Notes: generated by a model not told the origin, from the sequence alone. Shown: positions 26,855-36,348, numbered from the stretch's first letter. The stretch: 64,000 nt of DNA from Leptolyngbya ohadii IS1 (GCF_002215035.1 NZ_NKFP01000003.1:136437-200436), one strand, 5' to 3'. Numbers and translations are program-made.

Positions 26855-27865
26855 ATGAAACGTCCTGCCATTCCTGATCCAATTGTTGTCTCTCTTGTTG
26901 GGGGGCAGCCTGAGAAAGAGGCTGTTCGTGTGGCTCCGAGCGCAGTTCTCGCCGATCTCAGGCAACCGAAGGTCGATGAGTTCATTCAAGCACGATCGCT
27001 AAAGCCGAAAAGTGAGCAGGCGTATCGGCGGGATTTGCAGTATTTCATGGAGTGGACTGAGCAGTCATGGGGCAATGTGACCCGCAGGCAGGTTGCACAG
27101 TTTAAGCAGTTTCTGTTGCAGGAAAAGCAGCTTGCGCCCAGTTCCGTCAATCGCATTTTGCGGACGCTTAAGTCCTTCTATAAATGGATGTTGCTGTCAC
27201 AGTACGTTTCGACCGACCCGACGACGGGGGTGCAGCAGGAGAAAGTACCAGAACCCCAATCGCAGGAATTGGAGGATGAGGAGGTCGATCGCATTTATGC
27301 TGCTATTGCTGAAGTAAGCAAAGATCCAGTGCGCGATCGGGCGCTGTTTTCCGTTCTGCTGCATGGACTACGGGCAGAAGAGGCTATCAACCTCAACCTT
27401 GAAGACTACGATGGGGAGCAGGTCATGATCCGCGAGGCGAAGCATGACAGTGTGGGCGAGGTGCCGCTGACACGACAGGCGCGATTGGACATAAATGCCT
27501 ATGTGGAGCAGCGGCAGGCACAAGCAGCAGTGATCGGGCAGGAACTAGTACCAGACAGTCCCTTGTTCGTCTCAAACTCAAATCGCAGCAAGGGGAAGCG
27601 GCTAACGTACTGGGGGGTGCAGGAGGTGATGAATCTACTGAGCGAGCATACAGGAATTGCCCTACACGCCCATCGAGGGCGGCATACGTTCTGTACGAAT
27701 CTAATTGTGAAGCTGGAGATGGACACGGCATTGGCAATGGAGCTATCGCGGCATCGGGATATTCGCAGCTTCAAACGTTATACGAATCGCAAGAATAAAC
27801 TGGCGGCGAAGCGGGCTTTTCTGAAGGCAAACGATCTGGTTGCGCTATCGCCACAGGCGGATTGA
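26855..27865 (+). CDS. Tyrosine recombinase, Xer/plasmid type
   Basis: A 336-aa site-specific recombinase starting at ATG 26855. The core-binding domain (about 40-130) contains SEQAYRRDLQYFMEWTE. Catalytic residues are Arg in GLRAEEAINL, His-x-x-Arg in HRGRHTFCTNL, His in LSRHRDI and Tyr in FKRYTNRKNK. It is not closely related to the three upstream recombinases. Proteins of this shape resolve plasmid multimers or integrate plasmids, in keeping with parAB nearby. HIP1 sites around it contrast with the HIP1-poor recombinase trio. Confidence 0.85.
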   Translation: MKRPAIPDPIVVSLVGGQPEKEAVRVAPSAVLADLRQPKVDEFIQARSLKPKSEQAYRRDLQYFMEWTEQSWGNVTRRQVAQFKQFLLQEKQLAPSSVNRILRTLKSFYKWMLLSQYVSTDPTTGVQQEKVPEPQSQELEDEEVDRIYAAIAEVSKDPVRDRALFSVLLHGLRAEEAINLNLEDYDGEQVMIREAKHDSVGEVPLTRQARLDINAYVEQRQAQAAVIGQELVPDSPLFVSNSNRSKGKRLTYWGVQEVMNLLSEHTGIALHAHRGRHTFCTNLIVKLEMDTALAMELSRHRDIRSFKRYTNRKNKLAAKRAFLKANDLVALSPQAD

Positions 27866-27984
27866 CCGGCTTTACCACCTGTAATGGATTTGCTAGAGCA
27901 GTAACAGATATCGCTATGGAGGTGAAAAATTTTTGAACTGAATGCCATGTCAGCAGACGGTTGTTTACTTGCCATAGACAAGCT

Positions 27985-28995
27985 TTACGCTTCATCGTCC
28001 GGTTTATCTTCTCTTTCTGGGTCATGAATCGCTCTTTGAATGACGAGCAATGCATCTCGCTTTTGCAGAATGTGGCGTACCTTGGGCAGGACAAACTGCT
28101 GAAGGTAGTAATAATCATCAGCCCGATATTCCACAACTCGTGACAGAATTTCCAGAGCAAGATGCTGCACCTGCTGGTAGCGGAATTTAAACGTTACAGT
28201 GATCCCGTTGATATTCCGGGTCACGAAGTTTTGGGCACCGATAACCTCAAGCATGGTTTCGGTTTCCTGACTGAGCGGCAGCGGAGACACGAATATAAAC
28301 TCGAACTGGCGATCGGGCCACCGAAGGGCAGCCGCTTCTAAATAATGTCGATTTGCAATGACACCCATTGCCACACCAGGAGTAATAACACCCTTTTTAA
28401 GTTCGTAGATGTAGACTGTCGCCTGGTCAATTTCACGCACCAAGTCATAGCGAGCAATTTCTTCCCCAGTCGGGCGGTAAACACTCAACTCAGCAATAAA
28501 CTTCCAGTCGCAATAATTGCTGAGCGTGAGTAGCTCTTGCGGAAGGACAACTTCCGGGGGAATGGGTTCTAAATCAATGAGGGCTTCCCGCTCTTCCTGG
28601 GAAAGTTCTGCGGCAAGCTGCAAGTTTTCGCGTTTAATCGACTCAGCACCCATGTTACTGGCGTCGATCGCTGCTTCAGACCGTCCAATGCAGAGATACC
28701 AGTAAGCGCGTCGCCAATCGCCAATCCAATGGTTGTATCCTTTGAGCGGTCGTCCTGTTTGCTCCTGATAAATGCGCTTAAATTCCTTCAGCGTATCCCC
28801 CTTGAACTGGTAGGCAATGCCAGGGGTTTGGGTGCGGCAAACCTTGATGTCCTTAGCAGTAGAGTGGGGATCAGAAAAATCGTAATCTTTGAGATTAACA
28901 TTTTCAGTTTTCTCCTCCTCGCCTTCCATGAAGCGGTTTAGCGCGTTCATGTAATCTCTAGAGTTATTGCCTTTAGCGGCAGCAAGGTCAGACAT
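27985..28995 (-). CDS. Conserved protein of unknown function (336 aa)
   Basis: A soluble 336-aa protein starting at ATG 28993-28995 (MSDLAAAKGN). No family is recognised. The middle reads YDLVREIDQATVYIYELKKG, resembling an acidic/E-x-K strand of a restriction-endonuclease-like fold; a nearby Asp is plausible but unproven. The C-terminal half is helical. The first bases overlap the end of a 49-codon frame upstream by eight bases. It lies downstream of parA/parB in the same direction and may belong to that transcript, about 160 bases after parB. Confidence 0.55.
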   Translation of the reverse strand: MSDLAAAKGNNSRDYMNALNRFMEGEEEKTENVNLKDYDFSDPHSTAKDIKVCRTQTPGIAYQFKGDTLKEFKRIYQEQTGRPLKGYNHWIGDWRRAYWYLCIGRSEAAIDASNMGAESIKRENLQLAAELSQEEREALIDLEPIPPEVVLPQELLTLSNYCDWKFIAELSVYRPTGEEIARYDLVREIDQATVYIYELKKGVITPGVAMGVIANRHYLEAAALRWPDRQFEFIFVSPLPLSQETETMLEVIGAQNFVTRNINGITVTFKFRYQQVQHLALEILSRVVEYRADDYYYLQQFVLPKVRHILQKRDALLVIQRAIHDPEREDKPDDEA

Positions 28996-29137
28996 GGACA
29001 AACAGCGGAGTACCGCGCTCGGTTAGAACCCAGACGATCTGGTATTTCTCAATAAACTCATCAAGCGTCAACCCGTCCCGCTGATCTTCGAGCGTCTCAA
29101 ATTTAAGATAGGCAGAAACTTTTTTGATTGAGGTCAT
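28988..29137 (-). CDS. Small protein (49 aa) coupled to the downstream gene
   Basis: A short frame from ATG 29135-29137 to TGA 28988-28990. It begins MTSIKKVSAYLKFETLEDQ and contains GLTLDEFIEKYQIVWVLTERG. The end overlaps the start of the 336-aa gene by eight bases, a typical coupling arrangement. The composition looks protein-like and globular. I do not recognise a family. It may be an antitoxin-like or accessory partner, but that is speculative. Confidence 0.45.
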   Translation of the reverse strand: MTSIKKVSAYLKFETLEDQRDGLTLDEFIEKYQIVWVLTERGTPLFVHV

Positions 29138-29159
29138 GGTGGTCGGACGAATTCACACA

Positions 29160-30095
29160 CTAACGTTTTCGAGCTGCCGTCTTACGCGGTTCTGCCGAAA
29201 CCCGTTCTGATAGGACTGCCAGCGCATTTTGTACCCGTTCCCAGTCCTCTGAGGTTAGGCTCATGGCACTAATTTCCTGAACCAAACGTTCTAATTGTCC
29301 AAGCTTTTTATCAACTTGAGCATTTGGCGGTTGAGGACTGGCTGTTTTGCCATGCTGACTAATCGCTTTACGAAGCTGACTAAAGGAAAGCTCATGGACA
29401 GGGAGAAATGCCTCGGCAACTGTGAGCTGACCAGTTAACAGTCCAGATAGTGCGACTGGCTTTGGTAGTCGGCAGACCTGCTCCAGCTTGCTCACGCCAA
29501 GCTCTAAAACAGAAGTGATGCCATCCACATAGGAAGTCAAAAATTGCTGAATCACATCCTGACGGAGATGCTGCCCGATCGCCTGAACCTGCTGCTGAAC
29601 ATCCTCTGGAATATTTTCACCGCCGCGAATCCGCTCTACCAGTTCGAGAAAGTCGTTCAAACCCCTGGTAACTCGACGATATGCCCAAACCTGTCGCGGC
29701 GTAATTGACGTGCCGTTCGGACGATGAATTTCTCCACCATTAATAAAGTCAGTCAGGTTTCGGTAGCCTCTGTCCTTAAAAAGCTCCTCCTGTTCAATAA
29801 AATCCAGGCGGGTTCCAATGGCGTAAGCGTAGATCGTACTTTGTGCCTCAGCCGTTTGAATGGCTTTATCGATCTGCCCCTGATATGTCGCGATCTGGTT
29901 GAGCAGTTCTGGCAGCGAGTAGTTCTGCTGAGGCTTACACATTTCCAGTGCCCGCAGCCAGTTGCCCCGATCTTCTAGATTAATCCGATCGAGGTTAAGA
30001 ATTTCTTCTTGAGGTTTCACGAGTGCAACCGGACTCGGAACGGTCATTTGCTCCAGCGGATTGCGCCGCAGCGTAAAGCGGTTTGCTTTAGACAC
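29160..30095 (-). CDS. ParB-like plasmid partition protein
   Basis: A 311-aa protein directly downstream of parA. I choose GTG 30093-30095 because it overlaps the parA stop (GTGTCTAA). A helix-turn-helix-like segment is TSITPRQVWAYRRVTRGLND at mid-protein. A C-terminal helical region precedes a basic tail (EPRKTAARKR). The classic ParB CTPase motif (GxxRR) is not evident, so it is a divergent centromere-binding protein. It would bind a centromere and stimulate ParA. Position, overlap and size support the call more than sequence identity. Confidence 0.65.
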   Translation of the reverse strand: MSKANRFTLRRNPLEQMTVPSPVALVKPQEEILNLDRINLEDRGNWLRALEMCKPQQNYSLPELLNQIATYQGQIDKAIQTAEAQSTIYAYAIGTRLDFIEQEELFKDRGYRNLTDFINGGEIHRPNGTSITPRQVWAYRRVTRGLNDFLELVERIRGGENIPEDVQQQVQAIGQHLRQDVIQQFLTSYVDGITSVLELGVSKLEQVCRLPKPVALSGLLTGQLTVAEAFLPVHELSFSQLRKAISQHGKTASPQPPNAQVDKKLGQLERLVQEISAMSLTSEDWERVQNALAVLSERVSAEPRKTAARKR

Positions 30096-30909
30096 GAGCT
30101 GCCTCCCGACGCTTCTTATTCTGCTTAGCAAGCTGTTTTGCGATCGTCTCAAAGGGTTCCAGGTGCTTCTTTTGCACGCCTGGATGCTCGTAGATTGGCA
30201 CCGCTTTTTCGGAGAGTTCCGCGTACAGGGTCAACTGATGAACTGGCGGTGAAACCCAGACCTTCTGTTCCTGATGCGGTAGAAAGTCGTTTGCATTCCA
30301 GTTTGAAATCGATTGGTAGATCTGATTTGACAGCGAAGTGCGCTTGAGTTGGGAAGGAACCAACGTAGAAAGAACCAGATTCGGGTTCAGGCGATCGGCA
30401 ATCTCAGAAACTTGCTGGAGCAGCATCGGTAGGTTGTTTAGAGCCAGCCACTCCATCTGAACCGGAACTAGCACTTCCTCACAGCTAACCATTGCATTCG
30501 TTGTCAGCAGTCCGTTTCCTTTGGGCGTATCAATCAGAATAAAATCGTACTCCTGTTGAATTGTGGAAAGTGCATCTCGCAGACGTAAATCCGGACCAAT
30601 GCCCTTTGCCAGTTCCTTCTCAAAATAATCCAGCCGATCGCCTGGAGTAATCAGATTAGTCCAGCCCTCAATTTCCAAAATTGAAGTACGAATTAGCTTT
30701 TCCTGCTCCCGTCGCGGAGCATTCAGGACTTCGCCGATCGAAGGATTTGACGAACCGCGATCGCATCCAAGAGAAACAGATAGGTCTCCCTGCGGATCTA
30801 AATCAATGCACAAAACTTTTTTACCCAGGCGAGTCAACGTTGCTGCAAGACAAAAGGTTGTTGTTGTCTTTCCGACTCCGCCCTTAATTGCAACTACAGC
30901 AATAATCAC
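30088..30909 (-). CDS. parA: ParA, plasmid partition Walker-type ATPase
   Basis: A 273-aa deviant-Walker ATPase that positions plasmid copies on the nucleoid. The motif KGGVGKTTT lies at 9-17 with the signature Lys. Switch I (DLDPQGDLSVSLG) and Walker B (FILIDTPKG) are intact. It has no N-terminal DNA-binding domain, so it is a small type-Ib/plasmid ParA. The downstream ParB-like gene overlaps its stop. Two palindromes beyond an inserted IS may be the cognate centromere. Confidence 0.92.
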   Translation of the reverse strand: MIIAVVAIKGGVGKTTTTFCLAATLTRLGKKVLCIDLDPQGDLSVSLGCDRGSSNPSIGEVLNAPRREQEKLIRTSILEIEGWTNLITPGDRLDYFEKELAKGIGPDLRLRDALSTIQQEYDFILIDTPKGNGLLTTNAMVSCEEVLVPVQMEWLALNNLPMLLQQVSEIADRLNPNLVLSTLVPSQLKRTSLSNQIYQSISNWNANDFLPHQEQKVWVSPPVHQLTLYAELSEKAVPIYEHPGVQKKHLEPFETIAKQLAKQNKKRREAARV

Positions 30910-30990
30910 TTAAAGGGTCCTCACTAATGCAATAGCAACTAAGTGTACAGTGTTTCAGCAAAAAATGTACAACCTCCCAGTTGAAATTCT

Positions 30991-31014
30991 TTCAATTGGA
31001 TCAATCCAACTGAA
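30991..31014. promoter_or_regulatory. Imperfect palindrome upstream of parA
   Basis: A 24-base sequence, 20 of 24 positions symmetric, opens TTCAATTGGAT and closes ATCCAACTGAA. It lies 82-105 bases upstream of the parA start. An autoregulatory operator or a centromere site is possible. Confidence 0.45.
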
Positions 31015-31061
31015 AATGCTTGAGTAGTGAGGAGGAAGATGCATATTTTAAGCAGCGGTGT

Positions 31062-32123
31062 GGCTTTGTTGCATGATGAGAGAAGGTGAGACCCGCCTTA
31101 CGGTCTTCCTGGTATTAAGCTTCAACTTTGTAGCTATTGGGCTTGGCGATCTGGATCATACGGTTCAGTGCAGCACATTTGATGAACAGTTCCACCGCCT
31201 GGTTGTCAAATTTACGCGCACTCAGATTACCACCCAAAATGGTCTTCAGCCGAAACATTGTGGTTTCTGCAATTGAGCGACGATGATAGCCCGAATCCTG
31301 TTTCCAACGCTTGCGTCCATGCTTGCGGATATGGCGCAGGTTCTCGTCACGCGGATGCGGATTGCCCTTGCAATTGCCATGCTGCCAAATCACCGCATCC
31401 TGGCGCGGCGGAATCACCGCTTTGGCTCCTTGGGCGGCAATCTCGTCATAGCAATGACGATGGTCATATGCCCCATCAGTTGAGACTTGTTCTATCGGCT
31501 CATCAATGGCTTCCAGTACATCGTTGAGCACTTCTCCATCATGGAAATCATTGGTGGTCGCCACTGCTGCCAAGATTTCACCGGTTGCTTCATCCACGCC
31601 TAGATGCAGCTTGCGCCAAGTGCGTCGCTTGCTCACTCCGTGTTGACGGGTTTTCCATTCCCCTTCCCCATACACTTTCACCCCCGTTGAATCCACCACG
31701 ACATGGCGAGCGCCTTCTTTCGGCAAAACGGGTAATTCAATGGATAAGTGACCCAGTCGCCGAGACAGGGTGCTGTGGTCTGGCACCGGTAGGTCGATTC
31801 CCATCAACTGGAAAATCGATTCGAGAAAGCCTTGGCACTGCCGTCCAGCAAGACGATAGACGGCTTTAACGGTCGCCATTGTTTGAATGGCAAGGTCACT
31901 GTAGAAGACAGACGCGCCTGGTTTGCCACTCAACTCTTCGATGACCCACTGCTCTAGGACAGATTCTTCAAGCCAGAAGGTGAGGCTTCCCCTCTGCTTG
32001 AGTCCAGCGTTATACTCAGACCAGTTGCGGATGCGGTATTGAGGTTCCATGGCTTGTTTTGGTGTGGTAATTGAAACTTACCATGTGCCTACCCTCCGCA
32101 ACCCCTCTTCATGCAACAACGCC
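31062..32123 (-). mobile_element. Complete IS5-family insertion sequence (IS903-like group)
   Basis: A 1062-bp element. Its ends form an imperfect inverted repeat, GGCTTTGTTGCATGATGAG at the left and GGCGTTGTTGCATGAAGAG read inward from the right. It is flanked by a 9-bp direct repeat CAGCGGTGT (31053-31061 and 32124-32132), the duplication size typical of the IS903 group. One intact transposase gene fills it. The intact ends and target duplication indicate a recent insertion upstream of parA. Confidence 0.9.
31115..32050 (-). CDS. IS5-family transposase
   Basis: A 311-aa DDE transposase with no internal stop. The catalytic domain shows Asp in VVDSTGVKVYG, Asp in VSTDGAYDHR and the Y-R-E signature in SGYHRRSIAETTMFRLK. 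The N-terminal part (RNWSEYNAGLKQRGSLTFWL) is the standard IS5/IS903 opening. It occupies nearly the entire element and should be active. Confidence 0.9.
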   Translation of the reverse strand: MEPQYRIRNWSEYNAGLKQRGSLTFWLEESVLEQWVIEELSGKPGASVFYSDLAIQTMATVKAVYRLAGRQCQGFLESIFQLMGIDLPVPDHSTLSRRLGHLSIELPVLPKEGARHVVVDSTGVKVYGEGEWKTRQHGVSKRRTWRKLHLGVDEATGEILAAVATTNDFHDGEVLNDVLEAIDEPIEQVSTDGAYDHRHCYDEIAAQGAKAVIPPRQDAVIWQHGNCKGNPHPRDENLRHIRKHGRKRWKQDSGYHRRSIAETTMFRLKTILGGNLSARKFDNQAVELFIKCAALNRMIQIAKPNSYKVEA

Positions 32124-32145
32124 CAGCGGTGTCTAATTTTTCTGA

Positions 32146-32238
32146 CTGCAGACGTCTGCAGTTGAGCCGCCACCGATTCAACATAAGGGATTTTGGATGG
32201 GGGAGTCGATCGCCTATTCCTGACTGCAGACGTCTGCA
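32146..32238. repeat. Two copies of a 14-16 bp palindrome, candidate parS-like sites
   Basis: Copy 1 is CTGCAGACGTCTGCAG at 32146-32161; copy 2 has the 14-base core TGCAGACGTCTGCA at 32225-32238. The longer context CTGACTGCAGACGTCTGCA and TTGAG is shared. Without the IS they would lie about 165-260 bases upstream of parA. Repeated palindromes next to parAB are typical of centromeres or partition operators. Confidence 0.55.
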
Positions 32239-32358
32239 CTTGAGCGAGGAAAAGAGCTGGTAGGACAAGTTGCGCGACTGAAAGACAGGGATAGATCACG
32301 CAAGACCTCCGAGTGCTAGGAGAATGCAATACCTACGCCTGAACTATTGAGGGAATGC

Positions 32359-35300
32359 TCAGGCAACTGGGGGACGACAACTCATTACAGTTCGGAGGAG
32401 TTCCTCAAAGAGGGGTTCTCCAAAGCTCATGAGTTGTAGTGAGGGCTGATCACCGTATAGATCGGGTGAGAAGGTAACTCTGTAGGTTTTTGAATTGTAG
32501 GTGAGTTGCCAGGTGTTATTGCTTTCCTGTACGAGATGTATGCCACATTTTTGTAACAGCTTGGATGTTGTAAATAGATGCTCTATTTGGTCTGGGTTAA
32601 CAGGTGCAGGGACGATCGGTTTTTGAAGCTCTGCCAGATCTGCTTCTACATCCATTGTGACCATTTCATCTAAAGCAGGTCGGAGGGGCGGCGTTTCCAG
32701 GTCGTGATCAAATTCGGACAGCAAGACATCTTCTTCCTGTGGATCTGCGCTCATTACGGCGCGTTCGATAAAAGTGGGAACCTTTGCCAGGATGGGCTGG
32801 AGGTTGCCTACAACGATTGCAAAGGCATTGATGCGATCGCGCAGTTTTCTGTAAACCTTTGCCTCGATTGTGCCGTCGTAGTAGAAGTTGTGGATTCTGA
32901 CTGTCGCGTAACGCTGTCCGATGCGATCGATCCTGCCAATCCGCTGCTCAACGCGCATGGGGTTCCAGGGCATATCGTAGTTAAACAGAACGCCGCAGGT
33001 TTGCAGGTTTAAGCCCTCGCTGGCGGACTCGGTGCAGAGGAGCAGTTTTAGTTCCCCCTCTCGAAAGCGATGCTTGATTTCTTCTTTGGGAACTGCAATC
33101 CATACGCCGCCCTGATAGAGTTCGCCCCCGCGTCCAGAGTAGCAGGCAACCAAATTGCCAAAGCTGGAACTGAGGAAATCCCGCAGGTAGTCCATTGTGT
33201 CTGTGTATTGAGTAAAGGCGATCGCGCTTTCCCGTTCGTTGAGTTCCTGGCGCAGCATGGTAATAAAACGGGCGCACTTGGTATCTTCCCCGGTATTGTC
33301 GAACTGCCGCAGCAGGTCTTCAAGATACTGAATTTCTTTTGGATCGATCGGCTCCAGGTAGGATTCCAGTCCTTCAATTACTGCATCATCTGCATCGTCC
33401 AGTTCCGCTAGGTCGTCGCTAGTCAAACCGTTTCCTTGCTGGGTGAGCAGTGAATCTAGTCGGCGTTGAAGAGACTGCTGAACGGCGTAGAAAGAACTGG
33501 TTAGGCGTTTACGGTAGAGGGTCATTAGAAAGCCCAGTGCTTTGCGGTTCTCTTTTTGCGCTAGGCGGTAGAAGTGGCGAACGTAGTCACTGACGGCGCA
33601 GTAGAGTTCAGCTTCGCGGGTAGGTTCCAGGACGATCGCGTTATCCTGTACCTGCCGCACTGGAATATCCCGTTCTAGTAATCCACGGCGGTAGTACTGG
33701 CGCAGCGTATCACGGGTGTGGCGAAACATCAGGTCTTTGAGCGGTGTGTTTGTCGTGAGATACTGGCGGGATGCGGTGATGAAAGCTTCGTCTTCTAGAA
33801 GCTGACGGGCGTTGACTATTTTCTGTCCCTGTTTCCAGATGTCCTGGAGCCGGTAGGCAAGAAGGCGGTCTTGTTTGCTGAGGTGCTGCTGGAGTCGAGG
33901 GCAGGGTTGCCCGCCACGATCGAAGTAATCGGTTGCCATCTGCTGCCAAAACTCTAGGGTGTAGCGATCGGGTTGTTCAGTCAGCGCAGCAAAATAGTTG
34001 CAGAAGTTATCCCCGTACTGCCAGTGCCCTTTCAAGCCAAGAAGACTGAGCAGGTCAAAGACTTCGATCGGATCAATCTGCATGGGGGTAGCGGAGAGCA
34101 GAATCAGAGCTTTGGTTTTCGATCGCAGTTGTCGCATCAGTTCCAGCAGTCGGTTAGGGGTATCCTTCCGGTTCTGCGGACTTTTACGACGGGCGTGGTG
34201 TGCCTCATCCAGTACAACCAGATCCCAGGGTTCGGATTCTAAAAGCTCCTGCATCCGATCTTTGCGGCGGATAAGATGGCTGGAAGCCAGGATGAGATTT
34301 TGGGTATTCCAGGGATTATCAGCCAGTGGAATTGTTTGTTTGTAGGGGTCAAGCAGTTCTCCCTGACTGTAGCTCCAGAAATGTAGGTTGAATTTTTCGC
34401 GCAGTTCGTCGTGCCACTGGGGTTGGACGCTGGCAGGAGCCAAAACCAGAACTCGTTTTACTCTCTGCGACAGAATCAGGTAGCGCAAAATTAATCCGGT
34501 TTCGATCGTCTTTCCCAGTCCTACTTCGTCGGCGATCAGAGTGTTGCAGGGAAAGGATTGGGCGACGCGGCGCAGAATTTTAAGCTGGTGTGCCCACGGC
34601 TGAATCGGGATGGATTTCAGTACAAAGTCGAGGCATCCTGAATGTCCATGTAGATTGGCGAGGCGATCGAAGGCTTCATGTTCCCTATCCCAGTCTTCTT
34701 GTGAAATAAAGGGGGTTGCCTGAGGGTCTAGCTGTGGTTTTTCGGGCGGCAGATCTGTATCAGGTAGTGGGCGAGTATCTAGTTCTGCCTGACGATCCCA
34801 TTGGGGTTTGGTTGAAGGTGCGTATCGGAGGAGCTTTTTTCGGACAGCTTCTGGGACTTCAAATACTCGAACGTTGGGCATTTCGTCGTTCCACAGTTTC
34901 TCGAAGCGATCGCATTCTAGCTGGACTCGCTCTAGATCCCGTCCTCCGTCCCAGGCGCAATAAACATGGAAGGATTCGATGTTTGCTTCCCAGCCGCCGA
35001 TCGACTCATTGTTTGAGCCGCTAAAGGCAATCCGCTCGCCGTTTGTATCGGTGATGATGCCAACTTTTTCATGGAAAATACGGTTGGGGTCAAGCTGTCG
35101 ATCGCTCTCTTCGGGAAGTCCGTTGCTTCTGAGGGGAACAGCGATGCGGATGTCTAGGTATTGGTTTTGAATGAGCCAGCTCAGGATCTCAAAATGCTTC
35201 AATGCGGCGAAGTTGGTAGGTGGCTGAAGATCGGCATCGAGTCGTTGAGCCAGTCTTTCTCGTAGTTCGTATCCCTGCTGGATTGCCTGCAAGTCTTCTG

Positions 35301-35523
35301 GACTGAACTGACAGCCCATGACCAACCGCATTCGTCCTCCGTTGTGCAGCATTGCGCCCAGCCCACGGGCAACTTTGCTCAGGATAGTGCTGTTGAAAAA
35401 GCCGGATTTGCGATCGTACTGAATCGCGCATTCGAGAGCCGGAATGTAGAAGTCAGCGACTGGGTTGTTTTCATCGCTAGAGTAGGAAATGCGCCAGGGA
35501 TGATTCCGTAGGAGATGAGTCAA
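32359..35523 (-). CDS. PLD-nuclease/SNF2-family helicase of a defence system
   Basis: A 1054-aa protein. The N-terminal 190 residues form a phospholipase-D-like domain with one HxK motif (His151-Glu-Lys153, Asp159, SGSNNE). A SNF2 helicase follows: GLGKT at 335-339, VLDEAHH (439-443), LLSATPMQ, and the helicase-C motif RIGRIDRIGQ near 860. SNF2 helicases with PLD domains are characteristic of DISARM, BREX-like and DUF499/DUF1156 systems. The start overlaps the stop of the upstream NYN gene by four bases. It probably translocates on or remodels invading DNA. Confidence 0.88.
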   Translation of the reverse strand: MTHLLRNHPWRISYSSDENNPVADFYIPALECAIQYDRKSGFFNSTILSKVARGLGAMLHNGGRMRLVMGCQFSPEDLQAIQQGYELRERLAQRLDADLQPPTNFAALKHFEILSWLIQNQYLDIRIAVPLRSNGLPEESDRQLDPNRIFHEKVGIITDTNGERIAFSGSNNESIGGWEANIESFHVYCAWDGGRDLERVQLECDRFEKLWNDEMPNVRVFEVPEAVRKKLLRYAPSTKPQWDRQAELDTRPLPDTDLPPEKPQLDPQATPFISQEDWDREHEAFDRLANLHGHSGCLDFVLKSIPIQPWAHQLKILRRVAQSFPCNTLIADEVGLGKTIETGLILRYLILSQRVKRVLVLAPASVQPQWHDELREKFNLHFWSYSQGELLDPYKQTIPLADNPWNTQNLILASSHLIRRKDRMQELLESEPWDLVVLDEAHHARRKSPQNRKDTPNRLLELMRQLRSKTKALILLSATPMQIDPIEVFDLLSLLGLKGHWQYGDNFCNYFAALTEQPDRYTLEFWQQMATDYFDRGGQPCPRLQQHLSKQDRLLAYRLQDIWKQGQKIVNARQLLEDEAFITASRQYLTTNTPLKDLMFRHTRDTLRQYYRRGLLERDIPVRQVQDNAIVLEPTREAELYCAVSDYVRHFYRLAQKENRKALGFLMTLYRKRLTSSFYAVQQSLQRRLDSLLTQQGNGLTSDDLAELDDADDAVIEGLESYLEPIDPKEIQYLEDLLRQFDNTGEDTKCARFITMLRQELNERESAIAFTQYTDTMDYLRDFLSSSFGNLVACYSGRGGELYQGGVWIAVPKEEIKHRFREGELKLLLCTESASEGLNLQTCGVLFNYDMPWNPMRVEQRIGRIDRIGQRYATVRIHNFYYDGTIEAKVYRKLRDRINAFAIVVGNLQPILAKVPTFIERAVMSADPQEEDVLLSEFDHDLETPPLRPALDEMVTMDVEADLAELQKPIVPAPVNPDQIEHLFTTSKLLQKCGIHLVQESNNTWQLTYNSKTYRVTFSPDLYGDQPSLQLMSFGEPLFEELLRTVMSCRPPVA

Positions 35524-36308
35524 GCGACACCTCCAGGCTGAGCTTTTAGCTTGATATGCAGTTCTTTGACAGTCGGGCTTTTATCATGGGGCGTTTCGCG
35601 GATCTCAAATCTTCCGGTTGCTCGAACGAGTTCTCCCAGCTTCTTGTAACCGTAGTTTCGGGAGTCGAATGAGGGGGATAGTTTGTTGAGCTGTGTGCCC
35701 AATGCTCCTAGCCTTCCCCAGCCATCCTCCTCGGCGATCGCTTCATAAGCATTTTTCAGAAGCGTGAGTAATTTCTTATCAATCTTGCTCTGCTTGTTGG
35801 ACGCTTTTGCTGCATCCACTGGAGACTCTTTACTTGCTGGAACCTGGGTTGTGTTGTTTTGCTCCAGAATTTCAACATAGATGAATTTGTCACAAGCACT
35901 GACAAAGGCTTCTGGTGTCTTTTTTTCGCCAAATCCATAGACGACTAACCCTGCTTCTCGGATACGGCTGGCGAGGCGAGTAAAGTCACTGTCGCTTGAA
36001 ACAATACAGAATCCGTCGAAGTTGCCTGTGTAGAGCAAGTCCATCGCATCGATAATTAGGGCACTATCGGTTGCGTTTTTGCCAACGGTGTATTTGAACT
36101 GCTGGATGGGCTGGATTGCAAATTTGTGGAGCTTTGGCTTCCAGGCATTGGCATGTTGATCAGTCCAATCGCTATAAATTCGTTTGACGTGCGCTATGCC
36201 ATAGATAGCAATTTCCTGAAGCAGAGGTTCGATCAGGTTCGGGTTTGCGTTATCTGCATCGATTAGGACTGCGAGCCGCGCTGAACTAGATTGAACCTCT
36301 CCTTGCAT
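35520..36308 (-). CDS. NYN-domain (LabA/DUF88-like) ribonuclease with OST-HTH-like domain
   Basis: A 262-aa protein. The NYN nuclease domain (about 10-160) shows conserved acidic residues in AVLIDADNANPN, DSALIIDAMDLLY and IVSSDSDFTRLASRIREAG. A C-terminal segment (about 180-250, DGWGRLGALGTQLNK...YGYKKLGELVRATGRFEI) resembles an OST-HTH/LOTUS RNA-binding domain. Such proteins cut or sense RNA. Its four-base overlap with the PLD-SNF2 helicase implies a joint role. A nuclease specialised for phage RNA is possible but inferred. Confidence 0.8.
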   Translation of the reverse strand: MQGEVQSSSARLAVLIDADNANPNLIEPLLQEIAIYGIAHVKRIYSDWTDQHANAWKPKLHKFAIQPIQQFKYTVGKNATDSALIIDAMDLLYTGNFDGFCIVSSDSDFTRLASRIREAGLVVYGFGEKKTPEAFVSACDKFIYVEILEQNNTTQVPASKESPVDAAKASNKQSKIDKKLLTLLKNAYEAIAEEDGWGRLGALGTQLNKLSPSFDSRNYGYKKLGELVRATGRFEIRETPHDKSPTVKELHIKLKAQPGGVA

Positions 36309-36348
36309 AGCCTGATCCTGAGTAGAGTGAACGCGAAAGATAGACGTA

